Assembly (NCBI GenBank): GCA_035610365.1
Contig: CM069436.1
Location: forward strand, 86,739,912-86,803,911
DNA from: Aquatica leii
Lineage: Eukaryota > Arthropoda > Insecta > Coleoptera > Lampyridae
Direction of reading: 5' to 3'
DNA length: 64,000 nt
The notes beneath the pieces are model-generated. The model saw nothing but the letters and a program-made list of their open reading frames with translations, had not been told where the DNA came from and ran no database searches. The stretch's first letter is position 1, and each line of letters opens with the position of its first letter. This document shows, one piece after another, positions 14,001 through 26,000 of this stretch. The position numbers and the translations under genes are program-made.

Positions 14001-17000
14001 TAAAGTTACGGTTTGTTGCATATGATAGCGGACTTGCTGATGACGCCTGATTTCGCCGCGACAATACATCTTCTGTTAAATGTCCTAAATAACAAAATTC
14101 TTGCAAAAAGATATCTTTTTAACACCACTTTTCGGGTATCAATTAGAGATCATTTTGGCCACTTTTTTCATACAAAATGTGTGGCAAAAATTCTGCATGG
14201 AATCAGCATCTATAAACTGTCGCTATTATTTTTGAAGCATCAAAATGATACCATCTATAAGAAAACTGAATGTCATTGTGATGCCAAAATCATATGACAT
14301 AACATGATTATTCCATCATTCTGTCATCAAATTTGTATTAATTTGATTATATGCTCCCATGTTGATTAATACAAATATGCACAGTATAAATAATGATTAT
14401 GTTTTTTAACTTTACTATGCTTAGTAATAGTATATTATATATCAAGGTTGAGAAGTGCATCATTATAACCTAAGCGATAGATTATATCGCGAGACGCGAA
14501 GCGTCGAGGGATATAAATCGCGCAGGTTATAATGAACTTCTCAACCGTGATATATATACCATTTTTTCCACTACTAGAATTATTTTCTACCTGTTATTAA
14601 ATTGAATTTAAAATTTAAGAAATTAATTTTAAATTAAAAATCAAGTAAGTGATTCTGACAGTTGTCATTATTTTAATAGAATTAATTTTGACATAATTCT
14701 TAATTGTGATTTAAAACACAAAAATATACAAATAACGTAAGTTTTTATTGCTAAAGTTGTTTAAATTGTTTAAAAACATTATTATTATTATAAGCATTGA
14801 TTATATCTAAAACATACATATTTAACTCAATAATATTCACATTTAATTAAGCGCGAACTTCAAATAACTTACTTTGTAAAATCAAATTAATTTATTAATT
14901 GAGCGATTTGAAAACTTAAATTAGCATTAAATAAAATCTCTTGCTCTTGGTACCCAGTTTCGTAAACTTTTTTTCTTTGAAACTGTTGTAGTATTATCAG
15001 AAAATGTAAATATGTTCATTATTAACTACTAGTTAATAATGAAATATTATTTACCTGCGCTTAAAAAAGTACAACTTCACGACCTACTATTATACGTAAT
15101 AATGCAAGCGTATACAATTAGTAGTGGAAAAAGATCTAAACTCATAAAAAAACACTGTAATTACAAATTACATATTGGAATACAATATTTTAAACTTTTA
15201 TATGGTAGTAGACATCGTTTTAACGAGCATTTAAAATAATAAAAAGAAAGAAAGTTATACCACGTTATACTTCATCGGAATATGTCTAAAATAATTTATC
15301 TTTTTTTACAAATTGTCTTTTGCGTAAAATATACAATATATCAAATGAATAACTACACATATCCGATTCCTGTCCTAGTAGTAAATAAATTGCCATCTTC
15401 AGATTAATAATTGCCGAAAAAAATATTATGCAACGTTTGCAAAATGACCAATATTTCTTTCATGAATTTTGTATGAACTAAATTGATGCTTTGAGCGTTT
15501 AAATTTTTGCGTTGAATTTATAACAGAATGATGCATTGACAACGATAGCAGCGTATACAAACCACCAAGCTATATATTAGCTATGAAAATCGTACCAATA
15601 ATTTTGTATCAAAATATTTGTGACACTCGAATGTCAATAAATTGATACCAATGCTGATTGGGGTAGTTCCGTAATTAATACATGTTTACTTTTGTCGACT
15701 AAATCATCTTCATCCGCATCGTCATTCAACATTATAAACTTTAACGTCTACACTTTTTAAATTAAATTCTTTATCAACTAGCAACATCCAATTGCATCGA
15801 TCTTCTGTTTTTCAACGCTTCCATTTTCACTCACTTAACGGAATAATTGTTAATAAAAGCACTCTTCTTCGAATCGAATTCACAAGATGGCTTAACAATT
15901 GTTTATCCTATACCAAAGTATCACTATCTTTTCAGCACTAAAACACTTTAACATTACACGGTCTTGTCACGGTCGCCAATTTGTTTCGTAAACAAATAAA
16001 ATTACTCTGTGTGGTTTCAAAATGCTTTAAGTGTAGAGACGTTGACTAAAACAGCAACCAAAGCTACATTTCAACAACGATTTTTACAAGTTATATTTTT
16101 TAAAAATAGTCAAAAAACACCCCTTAATATTGTTGTCTTGTTTTTCTTGTAAGTAACAAAAACTTGATAAAATGTACACGCAACATTAAAATTTTTATTA
16201 AACACCTAGCCTTCCACAGCTAGGCATCGTGACTTCTGTTAACATTTAACATAACCTTTAAAAACGCGTTAAAGACGTCATTTGAATACTTTAATAAGAT
16301 TTATTAAAGACGCAAATTCTAAAAAAATATTTTGAATCTTAAAAAAAATATTTGTTTATCTGCTTTCACTGTGTAATAATTGTTATAAATTTTAAAATTA
16401 TTACATTTAAAAACTAAATATTTACACGATTTAATTAAACTACTTTTAACACTAATTAAATCTAACGATATTTATGAAAAACGCTTACACTAATTTATAT
16501 ATTACTACCACTACAAAAATGTCCGCGGATAACTTCTGTTTACCTAAACCAGTCTATATTAAAAGCACGTACACTTACACGTCGTATTTATATTTTTCAC
16601 TAGCACGAGCACTTTATTTATTTATTTTAGCACACACCTTAATCACTTATTTATTTAAACCGACAAAGTCTTAACATTTCTTCCGAACCATTTCGAAAAA
16701 ACTGACTTTAACTACTTCCAAACACACTTATATTCTTTTGTTATTAGAATCCACAATATTCCATTCTTTTCGATGAGCGTTCCAAAGTTTCCAAGTACTT
16801 CGGAAACGCTTCAATATGTTAAATTACCAGTTTTTTAAATGTCGTAATGTAGTGTATGTAGCTATTCTCAAACTAGGTTCTTCTACCATGACGGTACTTG
16901 ATAAAGAGCATATTATTTTTCTCTACCCCGACATTTGCCAATAAATTTAAAAAAAAATCTGCTTGTGGAAAAATTATTTTGCTAGTGGAGCAACAGTGAG

Positions 17001-20000
17001 ACAACTTTTATCTAACAGTTAAAATAATGTATTAACACTGCCTATTAAATAATTAGCGCACATGTAATTGTCTAAATAGGAGTTCCGTCTTGTTGCCTGT
17101 TCAAAATTTTTAGGGTTTAATGTCTTTTGCTGGTATAAAAGCTATGTTCGTAATACGTGGCGATTTGGCGTTACAAAGTTCCCTTTAGCTTTTGAAGATT
17201 TGCGCAAAAAAATATTTTAATTTCATTATTGCCAATAATTTTTCTAAGAACTGTTCCAACATAAAAAAAACATTTGCATTTTTTGCTTTAAACTGAACAA
17301 GAACGTATTCTCCTTTTACGAGATTCTTCTGCAACTCTTCAAATTTTGGTATTAAAGTTTTATTAATAGCTTCGTCTAAAATTTTTGATTCTAAATCTAT
17401 AGCAGGCAAAAACTCGTTTTCTGAACTTTCTTTCAATGCCATGGGTTTCTTTTTTGTAATGAATCGTTTCTTGGGTATTTCTTCTTTTACGTGCAAATTT
17501 TGCTTTACTACCTTACTATACCTTTAATTACCTTGTCTTTTTCACGTGTGTCAGTCGCTATCATGCATTTGCTTTTTTTTCTTGATTTATTCCTGTTTAC
17601 TGTTTAGATTTTGGATATTTTAAATTTGATAGACGAAACAAATGTTGAGTTTACCAGTTCCGACTGCTGGTTATTATTTGTCGGTGACGGAGTTCAGATT
17701 TCATTTGTTTGATTTAAATATTTGTTTAAATTATCATACTTTTCAGGTTGACATAAGAAACCAAGAGCTATAACTTTATTGGATATCTCAATATCTTTGG
17801 GTGTTGGTTTATCAGTCACAGAACTGCATATAAAATTGCTTTTTTTGAAGATATGTTTATTAAACAGTCTTATGCCTGTAGCTCTAAATGCGCTTGTAAA
17901 TGTATCTGGTACCATTGTCTTTTCAACACATTCTCGGCTGCTTCATAGATGGAAAACCTCAAACCTGGATGGTGCATCATTTAAATATTAACAAATGAAT
18001 TACAATATTTGCAAAACGACCTAAAAACACCTGTAGCCTGTGTGTTAAATGAAGCGGAAATGCCAATATTTTTACATTTTATTTGGCCAAGTTCAAGTTT
18101 TTTTATAGAAACGTGAGTCTCATGGTTGTCGTACATAAGTAGCGATGGGTGGTCTTTATATCTACTATGCTTTATAAAATACTGCATTACTTTTAAAAAC
18201 AGTTTACGGTTTTGTTTGCTAATCCCAAGGTTTCTGGAAGAGCATTATGCACGAAATTTACTTTTGAAAAAACCATTGCTGGTGGTTTCCAGATTCCTAC
18301 TACACTATCATACAGCTACTAACTAAAGTCTCTCTTCTCCCGCTGGTTACTTGGCTCATAAGTTTTGTTCCTCTCTCGGCGACCACTTTTGATTAAAGCT
18401 TCTGTTTGCTCATAGTCGCATGTTCATCCAAATTATATAACCACGTGCCATCTGCAAACTTGAGATTACGAGTGTAACATTATTCTAACTTATTAAAAAA
18501 AACTTTTGTTAAAAACTGTTGCGCGTCTTATCATGAAAAAGCGCATCAACTTTTCACTGATTGTAAAAAATTTTAATTTACTATTTACAGGTAATTTAGA
18601 TAAAATTTATAAACTAATTTTTAATGAACTGACTAACACTACTAAAATGTAACGATATTTAAGAAAAACAACTTACAAGTAATTTATATATTATCCCATA
18701 TGTTTATAAACACTGTCCTAGGATAAGTCGCGCACGCGCGTTAAATTATTTATTTAGACCGACAATTGTTTTTTATATTTTTTTAAAAAAAGTTTTAGCG
18801 CCCAGTTTTTCCCTTTTGTGATTACTATACTATAAATGTAATAAAACTTTCTGCTACTTCTCCATTTTACGTAACGTATCTCAGCACTACAGTCAGCTGA
18901 TCAGTATGAGATATGTCTAGTGTCGATACGACGTTTATTGAGAAATATTTGGCTTTAATAATTTCATTAACAATGAATTTTAAAACCTTACTTCCCAATA
19001 TTTCAATAGGTTCCTCGTCTTTCTTTCCCAACATTACCATATTTGGCTAAATGCGAACTAAAGAACGGATCGTACTCGGCGAGTAATTCTAAAATTCCCA
19101 AATAGTTGCCATTATGTTGAGAACCAAAAACTTCATCATCACTACGAAATGCTAATACACTGGATGACAAAAATTTAATTACTGATACTACTTTCTTTCT
19201 TTGTTGAATGTAAATTGCAAAGAGGTGTCAATTCTGCCGTGAATACCATACGTTGTCTACTAAACAGTATCCGTCCACATTCTCGCTGCGTTGCATTACT
19301 CTTCAATAAGAAAATCCAGTTTGAAATTGCGATTGGTTTTGATATTCACCAAAAAGAACAAATGGAAAGCAGTTTACTTTTCAAGTAGATGGAAAATATA
19401 TGAGTCGCTCTCGTTTAATTTTACCACCACTTATATGTTTCGAAAACATATATAGATTGAGAAAACATTTTTTGCTATCGTAGTATTGTTGGCTTGAGCA
19501 GAAAAATCGCACTCAAAGTGTAGATATTCGTTAGGATCTGTAATACCTCAAAAATCTTGTATTTTGTTGGTAATATTTTGCCATAAACTAATGTCATTCT
19601 GGTATTCTACTCCTAGGTGGACTACGCTTTGGTGTAGTAATTGGATCTCGGCCTTACTTTCCTCTGCATCCGTTAAAGTAGCTGTTTCTTGATCCTGAAT
19701 AGTTTGTTCAGAACACTCTTTAAAAACCTCTACTGGGTTTACCGCTATAGTTTGGTTAGACACACTTGGAAAAGGCCGATTTTCCGTTGATTTGATTCAT
19801 TCACGGTTGCAAAACTTACAAATCGCAATTACCGATCAAGCATTTCAAAGTGTTTTATTAATTGACAGCATATGTCGAAAAAAGCAATACAATACCCATT
19901 GTCATTGAGGATACAAATTTTCCAATTAAATTTTTACTCAATTTCTTCTGTCTGTGCGCGAAGCCCCTAGCCGATGCGACGCTCCTAGGCAGTTGCCTAC

Positions 20001-23000
20001 TCTGCCTAATGGTTAATTCGGCATTTGGTGATTTGGCGTTACAAAGTTTCCTTCTTGAGAAGAATTGCGCAAAAAATTTATTTTAATTTTATTATTTTGC
20101 CATTCATTTCTCTAAGAACTCTTCCAACCTAAAAACATTTCCACATCTTGCTTTAAACTGAACAAAAACTTATTCTCCTTTTATGGGATTTTTTTGTAAC
20201 TCTTCAAATTCTTGTATTGAAGTTTTATTAATTTCTTTATCTGAAACTTTTGATTCTGAATCGATATCGGCGAAAAACTCTTTCTCTGAATTTTTTTTTC
20301 AATTTTTTTTGTAATTTTTTGTTTTTTTTCTTTTACATGCAAATTTTGCTTTACTTATTGTCAAATCCTTTTTGTAACTCGTCTTGTTCAGGCGTGTCAG
20401 TCGCTATCATACATTTGCTTTTTTTTCTTGATTTATTTCTGTTCACAGCATAGATTTTGGATATTCTCTAGGGCGAAACAAATGTTTAGTTTACCAGTTC
20501 TGACTGCTGCTTACTATTTGTCGGCATTTGATTGTTTTGTTGTTTAAGTCATCATACTTTCAGGTTAACCTAAGAAATCAAGAGCTTCAACTTGATTGGA
20601 TCTCAGTATCTTCGGGTGCTGGTTTATTAGTCACAGAATTGCATATTTAAAGTCGCTTTCTTTGAAGATATATTTATCAAACATGTGTATTGGGTACCGT
20701 TGTCTTCTCATGTGCTTTTCATTCTCAGCTACTTCATAAATGGAAAACTTTAAACCTAGAAAGTGCATCATCCCACTATTATCAAATAAATCATAGTACT
20801 TGTGAAACGGTTCAAAGAAATGTTAATATTGTTCCGCCATTTTGTTTGGCTGAGCTCAAGAGTTCTATAGAAACGTGACAGCAACTAGGCAAACCTCGTC
20901 AAAAAATAAAAACCGAAATATCGGAGAGCCTCTCAAAATATAAAATAAACGTAACTGTAGTTCCAGGATTTACAATCAACTTAACTTTAAACATAGACCT
21001 TTTAGTTTACTCAAAACTAACTAATTCTTTGCCCAAAATCGAATGTTCAACCGAAAACATCTTTTGGAAAAACCAAATCCTGACCGACAATTTTCAACAA
21101 ACCCCCGATCATTTTTGGAGCAGAAATTTATGGAAATCACAAAAGAATTAATCAAACTTGAAATAGGTATGTTAGGGCAAAATACAGAATTAGGATGAAT
21201 TTTATCTGGAAAAATACAAACAAAATTCAATCATCAGTTAAAATAAACAACATGGAATGCTATACAGAAGAACAGAATAATTTCAGCAAGTTTTGGGAAT
21301 TAGAAGAAATCGGTTCCGAACAACCATTAACCGACGTTAATGTGAAGATTATTATTCCAACATCTATCAAAGAAATAATGATGATACCTACACAGCACGA
21401 ATTCTATTTTTAAAAAATTACAGAAGCCTAGAAAACTCAAAATCTAGAGCGGCTGCTGGATTATTTCAATTTGAGAAAAAGTTAACAGAAACCTCTGAAA
21501 TAGAATTTTAATATAAAGCATTGATGCAGGAAATGACAACAACGATATTCCTCATCAAGTTGTGATTCGAGAATCTAGTACAACCACAAAGCTGCGAGTG
21601 GTATTTGATGCATCTTGTAAAACCTCTACGGGTGTCAGTCTTAACCAAATAATGTATGTCGGACCAAAAATCCAGCAAGATTTGTTTGATAAATTGTTGC
21701 GATAGAGAAAAAATCAAGTAGCTTTTACTGCCGACAAGAAAAATGTATCAGCAGATAAAAATACACGAAAAAGACCAACCATATTATGAAGATTGAATCA
21801 AGCTGATCCTATCGAAGAGTACCAACTAACGACATTAATATATAAAACATCAGCAACGTTTCTAGCTATACGTACCTTACAACAGCTAACAAAAGATGAG
21901 GAAAAACATCATCAAAAGATGCTAAGAGAAACTTCTATATTGATGATCTAATGTCAGCAGCAAATTCTATGAAAGAAGCTTTTCAATTACAAACTGAGTT
22001 AATCAAGATGCTTAAAAAAAAAAGATTCCTTCTGCAAAAATGGTGTAGCAATAAAACGTAGCTGATAGAAGCCCTACCCAAAGATAGAGAACAAACATTA
22101 TTAAAAATTGCTGAAAACGAATGAAAAAAACCTTTAGGAGTTCTTTGGGCACTACACACAGATCAACTTACGATTCAAGTAAACATTTACAATAATCAAA
22201 ATATAACATAACGCGTCATTTTATCAGAAATAGCAATGCTGTTTGATCCTGTTGGATGGATATCTCCAATTACAAAGTTAATATAAGAACTATGGGTACA
22301 GCAAATACAATAGCACAAACAAGTGTCAAACAAAATATACAACAAATCATTTATAGATAAATTACAGCGTGTAAAAAAATCACTTTACGAAGATAGCTCC
22401 AATTCAAAGCTCAAAACTTAATAGAATTTCGTGGTTTTTGTGATGCGTCCCAAAAAGCAAATGGAGCAGTTATATACAGCAAAACAATCAATATAAAAAA
22501 AGAATGAAAAATAACACTACTAATCGCAAAATCTAAGATCGCTCCAATAAACTCCAAAATCACTCTTCCGAAGCTAGAACTATATGCTGCTCTACATCTT
22601 GCAAAGCTAATACAGAAACATCTGCTTCACTAAAAATAGTTTTCTTGGTCCGATTTGATGATAACTTTGGGGTGGATAAAAGAAGACCCAAGAAGATGGA
22701 AAACATTTGTCGCAATTTGAGTATCACAAATTCAAGCTATCCTTTCAGCAAAATGCATCATGTGAAATCTAAAGAAAAGCTAACCAACTGCATTTTAAGA
22801 AGAGTACAGCCAACAAAATTGAATTGCAAGAATTTAAGTTATGGTGGAATGGGCCGGAATGGTTACTTAATCAAAAACAATGGCCAGAACGAGAAGACAT
22901 CGCTCTAATATCTGAAAAAATTAAACAATGTCTACACGTAGAAACAAACTATCAAAGAAACGACATACTGGATCATTTTTCAAATCTAACGCAGACGGCA

Positions 23001-26000
23001 CGAGTATTAAGTTACTGATGAAGATTTATCGACCGCTGTCAAAAGAAGAACATAAATCGAGGATATGTTAAAGTGAAGGAAATGAATCAAACTTAATAAT
23101 AAAAATTACACAACGTGCTGACTTCAATGAAGAAGTTAAATCTCTCAATAAAGATAAAATAGCAGAAAAAAAAACAGTAAAATATCTAATTAAATTCATA
23201 CTTGGATAAAGAAGAGATTCTACGAGTTGGAAGATTGCAAAATTCTTTGCTTTCATATAAACGAAAACATCCAATAATACTAGACACGCACAGTGATCTA
23301 AGTAATCTGATAATACACGATGCATGCCAGCCAACTTTACATGGAAGAAATGGTATAACATTATCGTATACCAGACGAAAATTCTGAATCATAAACGCAA
23401 AAAAAAGTATTAGTAACATATTAAAAAAATGTATACGTTGTGTTCGGTTTAACGAACAAACCAGACAACAACAACTTCCTGCAGCCAGAGTCATCATTTC
23501 TCCATCATTTACGTACACGGAATAGACTACGCTGGCCCAATACAAATTAGAACTACAAAAGAAAGAGGAAACAAATGATATAAAGAATACATTGGTAATG
23601 GTACCGCCTTTGTTGGACCCAGCAAAACATTAAACAACGAAATTCAAACAGTAATTAATGATAACAGCGTGCAGGAGTCACTAACAAAGTATGGGATACA
23701 GTAGCACTTTATCCCACCAGTTGCCCCTCACTTTTGAAGCTTATGGGAAGCTGCAGTAAAGTCAATGAAATACCATTTGAAGTATTGCAGTATTGGAAAT
23801 TCCACACTGACTTATAAAGAAATGACAACATTAGCACACCAAATAGAAGCAAGACCCGTGTGTACATTGTCTAACGACATCAGCTGCTTACAAACACTAA
23901 CTCTAGGTCATTTTCTGATAAGAAGAGAGATCGTGTCTCTACCAAATTTCATAAATAGATACGACGACACAAACATGCCAAAACAATGGAAGCTTATACG
24001 AAAGTTGAAAGGATCCTTATGGAAATTATAGACTACATTAATACACTGCAACAACGATATAAATGAAAAGAACCAAGCCCTGATGAAGCCCCTTACGAAA
24101 GCAGGCGAAACGTTGGCAACTTCGGTTACAACAACAATGACACGGTCTAAACCTAGAAGACATTCTTATCTTAGTATAGATTCCGGTCGTGGAAGCCTTC
24201 GCAATTACATTAACATCAATCCAAGCAAATGGGCTTTTGCAAAAATTACGAAAATCTATATCGGCACAGATGGAATGGTTCCTCTAGTGCAGGGATTTCC
24301 AACACGCGGCCCGCGGCTTTCATTAGCACCGCCCGCTCAATAATAATAAGTAAAACCATATTATAAAAAAAAACTACTACCGCTCTTCAATATTTAATAG
24401 TAGCTATATAAATATATACCTGTGCGGATGCGGCCCCTTATTTACTCCATGATTCTATTAATGGCGGCCCTCGGTCATTCATAAGTTGGAAACCCCTGCT
24501 TTAGTGGATCCAAAAAGAGAGAAGTCTTGCGAAAAACGCCAATTATAAGAAAAACATATAAAAATTATTTTAAAATCCAACCTTATAAAATTGGGGTCGT
24601 ATTTAAAAAAATTAAGTTGATGACAGTCACTTAAACACAAAACGTCGGATAACTTGTCATGTTAAAAAAAAGTGTTTTTGCTATTAAAAACGCCAGAAAT
24701 AATATCAAAATTATAGTAGCATTTAGGTTTTCACTAGTTATTTTTGTATTACAGTTTTTTACTCTGCATAATTCCGGTGTACTCGATTTCTCATAAACCG
24801 CTTTCGTCACACGTTGCCGAGCCCGGAGATTATTTCACACCGGAATTATCCAGATTGAGCAACTGTAATAATATCGAAATGCTTAAAATTCACTTTTCTA
24901 CAACTCAAAAAAAACTGCATTAAAAATTTTTAAACACTACTTACTTTTAATTTTTCTCATCATTTTGTATCACACTCTGTGTATACCTAAAGCATGTCGA
25001 CTAAATTTGAGTATTAACAAAGTGTCTGATTCAAGAAATCAGAATACGACTGAAAGTATAGTCGTAGCGAATTTAAGAAAGTTTAGTTAGTACCAGCCTT
25101 AAGACCATTAAAACTGTCAAGTTATTGACTTACCTGTATACTACGTGTCCAAAATAAGAATGCACAGCATGGGGATCTTGAAAACGGTAGAAGATACAGG
25201 GTGACTTAAATTAGAAAAAAGTTGCGTTATTTAGAGTATGTTCACATGCTGGCCGCAAAAGTTCATTATTGTTAATCGTTTTCAAAATTCTCAAAAAAAT
25301 GTGATTTTTTGGATTTTCGTTTCTTTTCATTTTTTTATTTATTTTAAATGATATTAAAAAACTACTGGCATTTTCTTATTGCCACTTTTTAAACTCTACA
25401 AATGGCGTGTTCAAATTTTTAATCCGACGTTTCGTATCCGAGAAACCATCATCAACTTTATTTTTTTATATGGCCACAAACAAAGAGACACCCTGTATTC
25501 GGTATTCGGTATTATTCATTACAAATTCAACGATGTATCACACATTATGGTTTTGAAGCCAAAAAAGGGGAAAAACGTGAGTTATAAGGTTTTTTATTTT
25601 TTAAATTAGTAGGCGCTGGTACAATAACAGAAACACAATGTCAAAAAATTATAATAATTGCTCAAATAGGTTGCCATTATTTTCTAGACACAAGTATGCT
25701 CTCTCTACAGAAGAATTCAAAACATGGTCTAACATTTCTGGTGTGATTGTATTAACTGCTGCTAAAACCAATGCCAATAACTGTTCTTCATTTTCAAAAG
25801 TGGCGTCATACACTTGGTTTTTTAAATAACCCCACAGGAAAAAATCCAATGGGGTTAAGTTAGGTGATCGGGCTGGCCAGGCTACTTCACTGTGAGTTCC
25901 AATGCATTTTCCAGGAAATCTCTCGGACAAATATTTCCGCATTTTCTTGAATTATGCGCTGGGGCACCATCTTGCTGCAACCAGCAGTTTTTAACTATAG

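Larger units (their letters stand above)
9935..16251 (-). mobile_element. BEL/Pao LTR retrotransposon, decayed, - strand
   Basis: This is a complete but dead copy. Both LTRs share TTTCGTAAACAAATAAAATT at one end and TTAACATTTAACA at the other (9935-10046 and 15982-16251). Reading on the - strand, the 5' LTR is followed by a PBS containing TGGCGACCGTGACAAG (complement of 15963-15978). The 3' LTR is preceded by a purine-rich tract (complement of 10047-10058). The flanking pentamers TAACT (9930-9934) and TAACC (16252-16256) look like a 5 bp target duplication with one change. Between the LTRs lie gag, protease/RT remnants and integrase in the usual BEL order, all broken by stops. About 1.5 kb of extra DNA at about 14110-15660 sits in or just before gag. 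The left LTR is only 112 bp against 270 bp on the right, so it has lost its middle. Confidence 0.88.
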
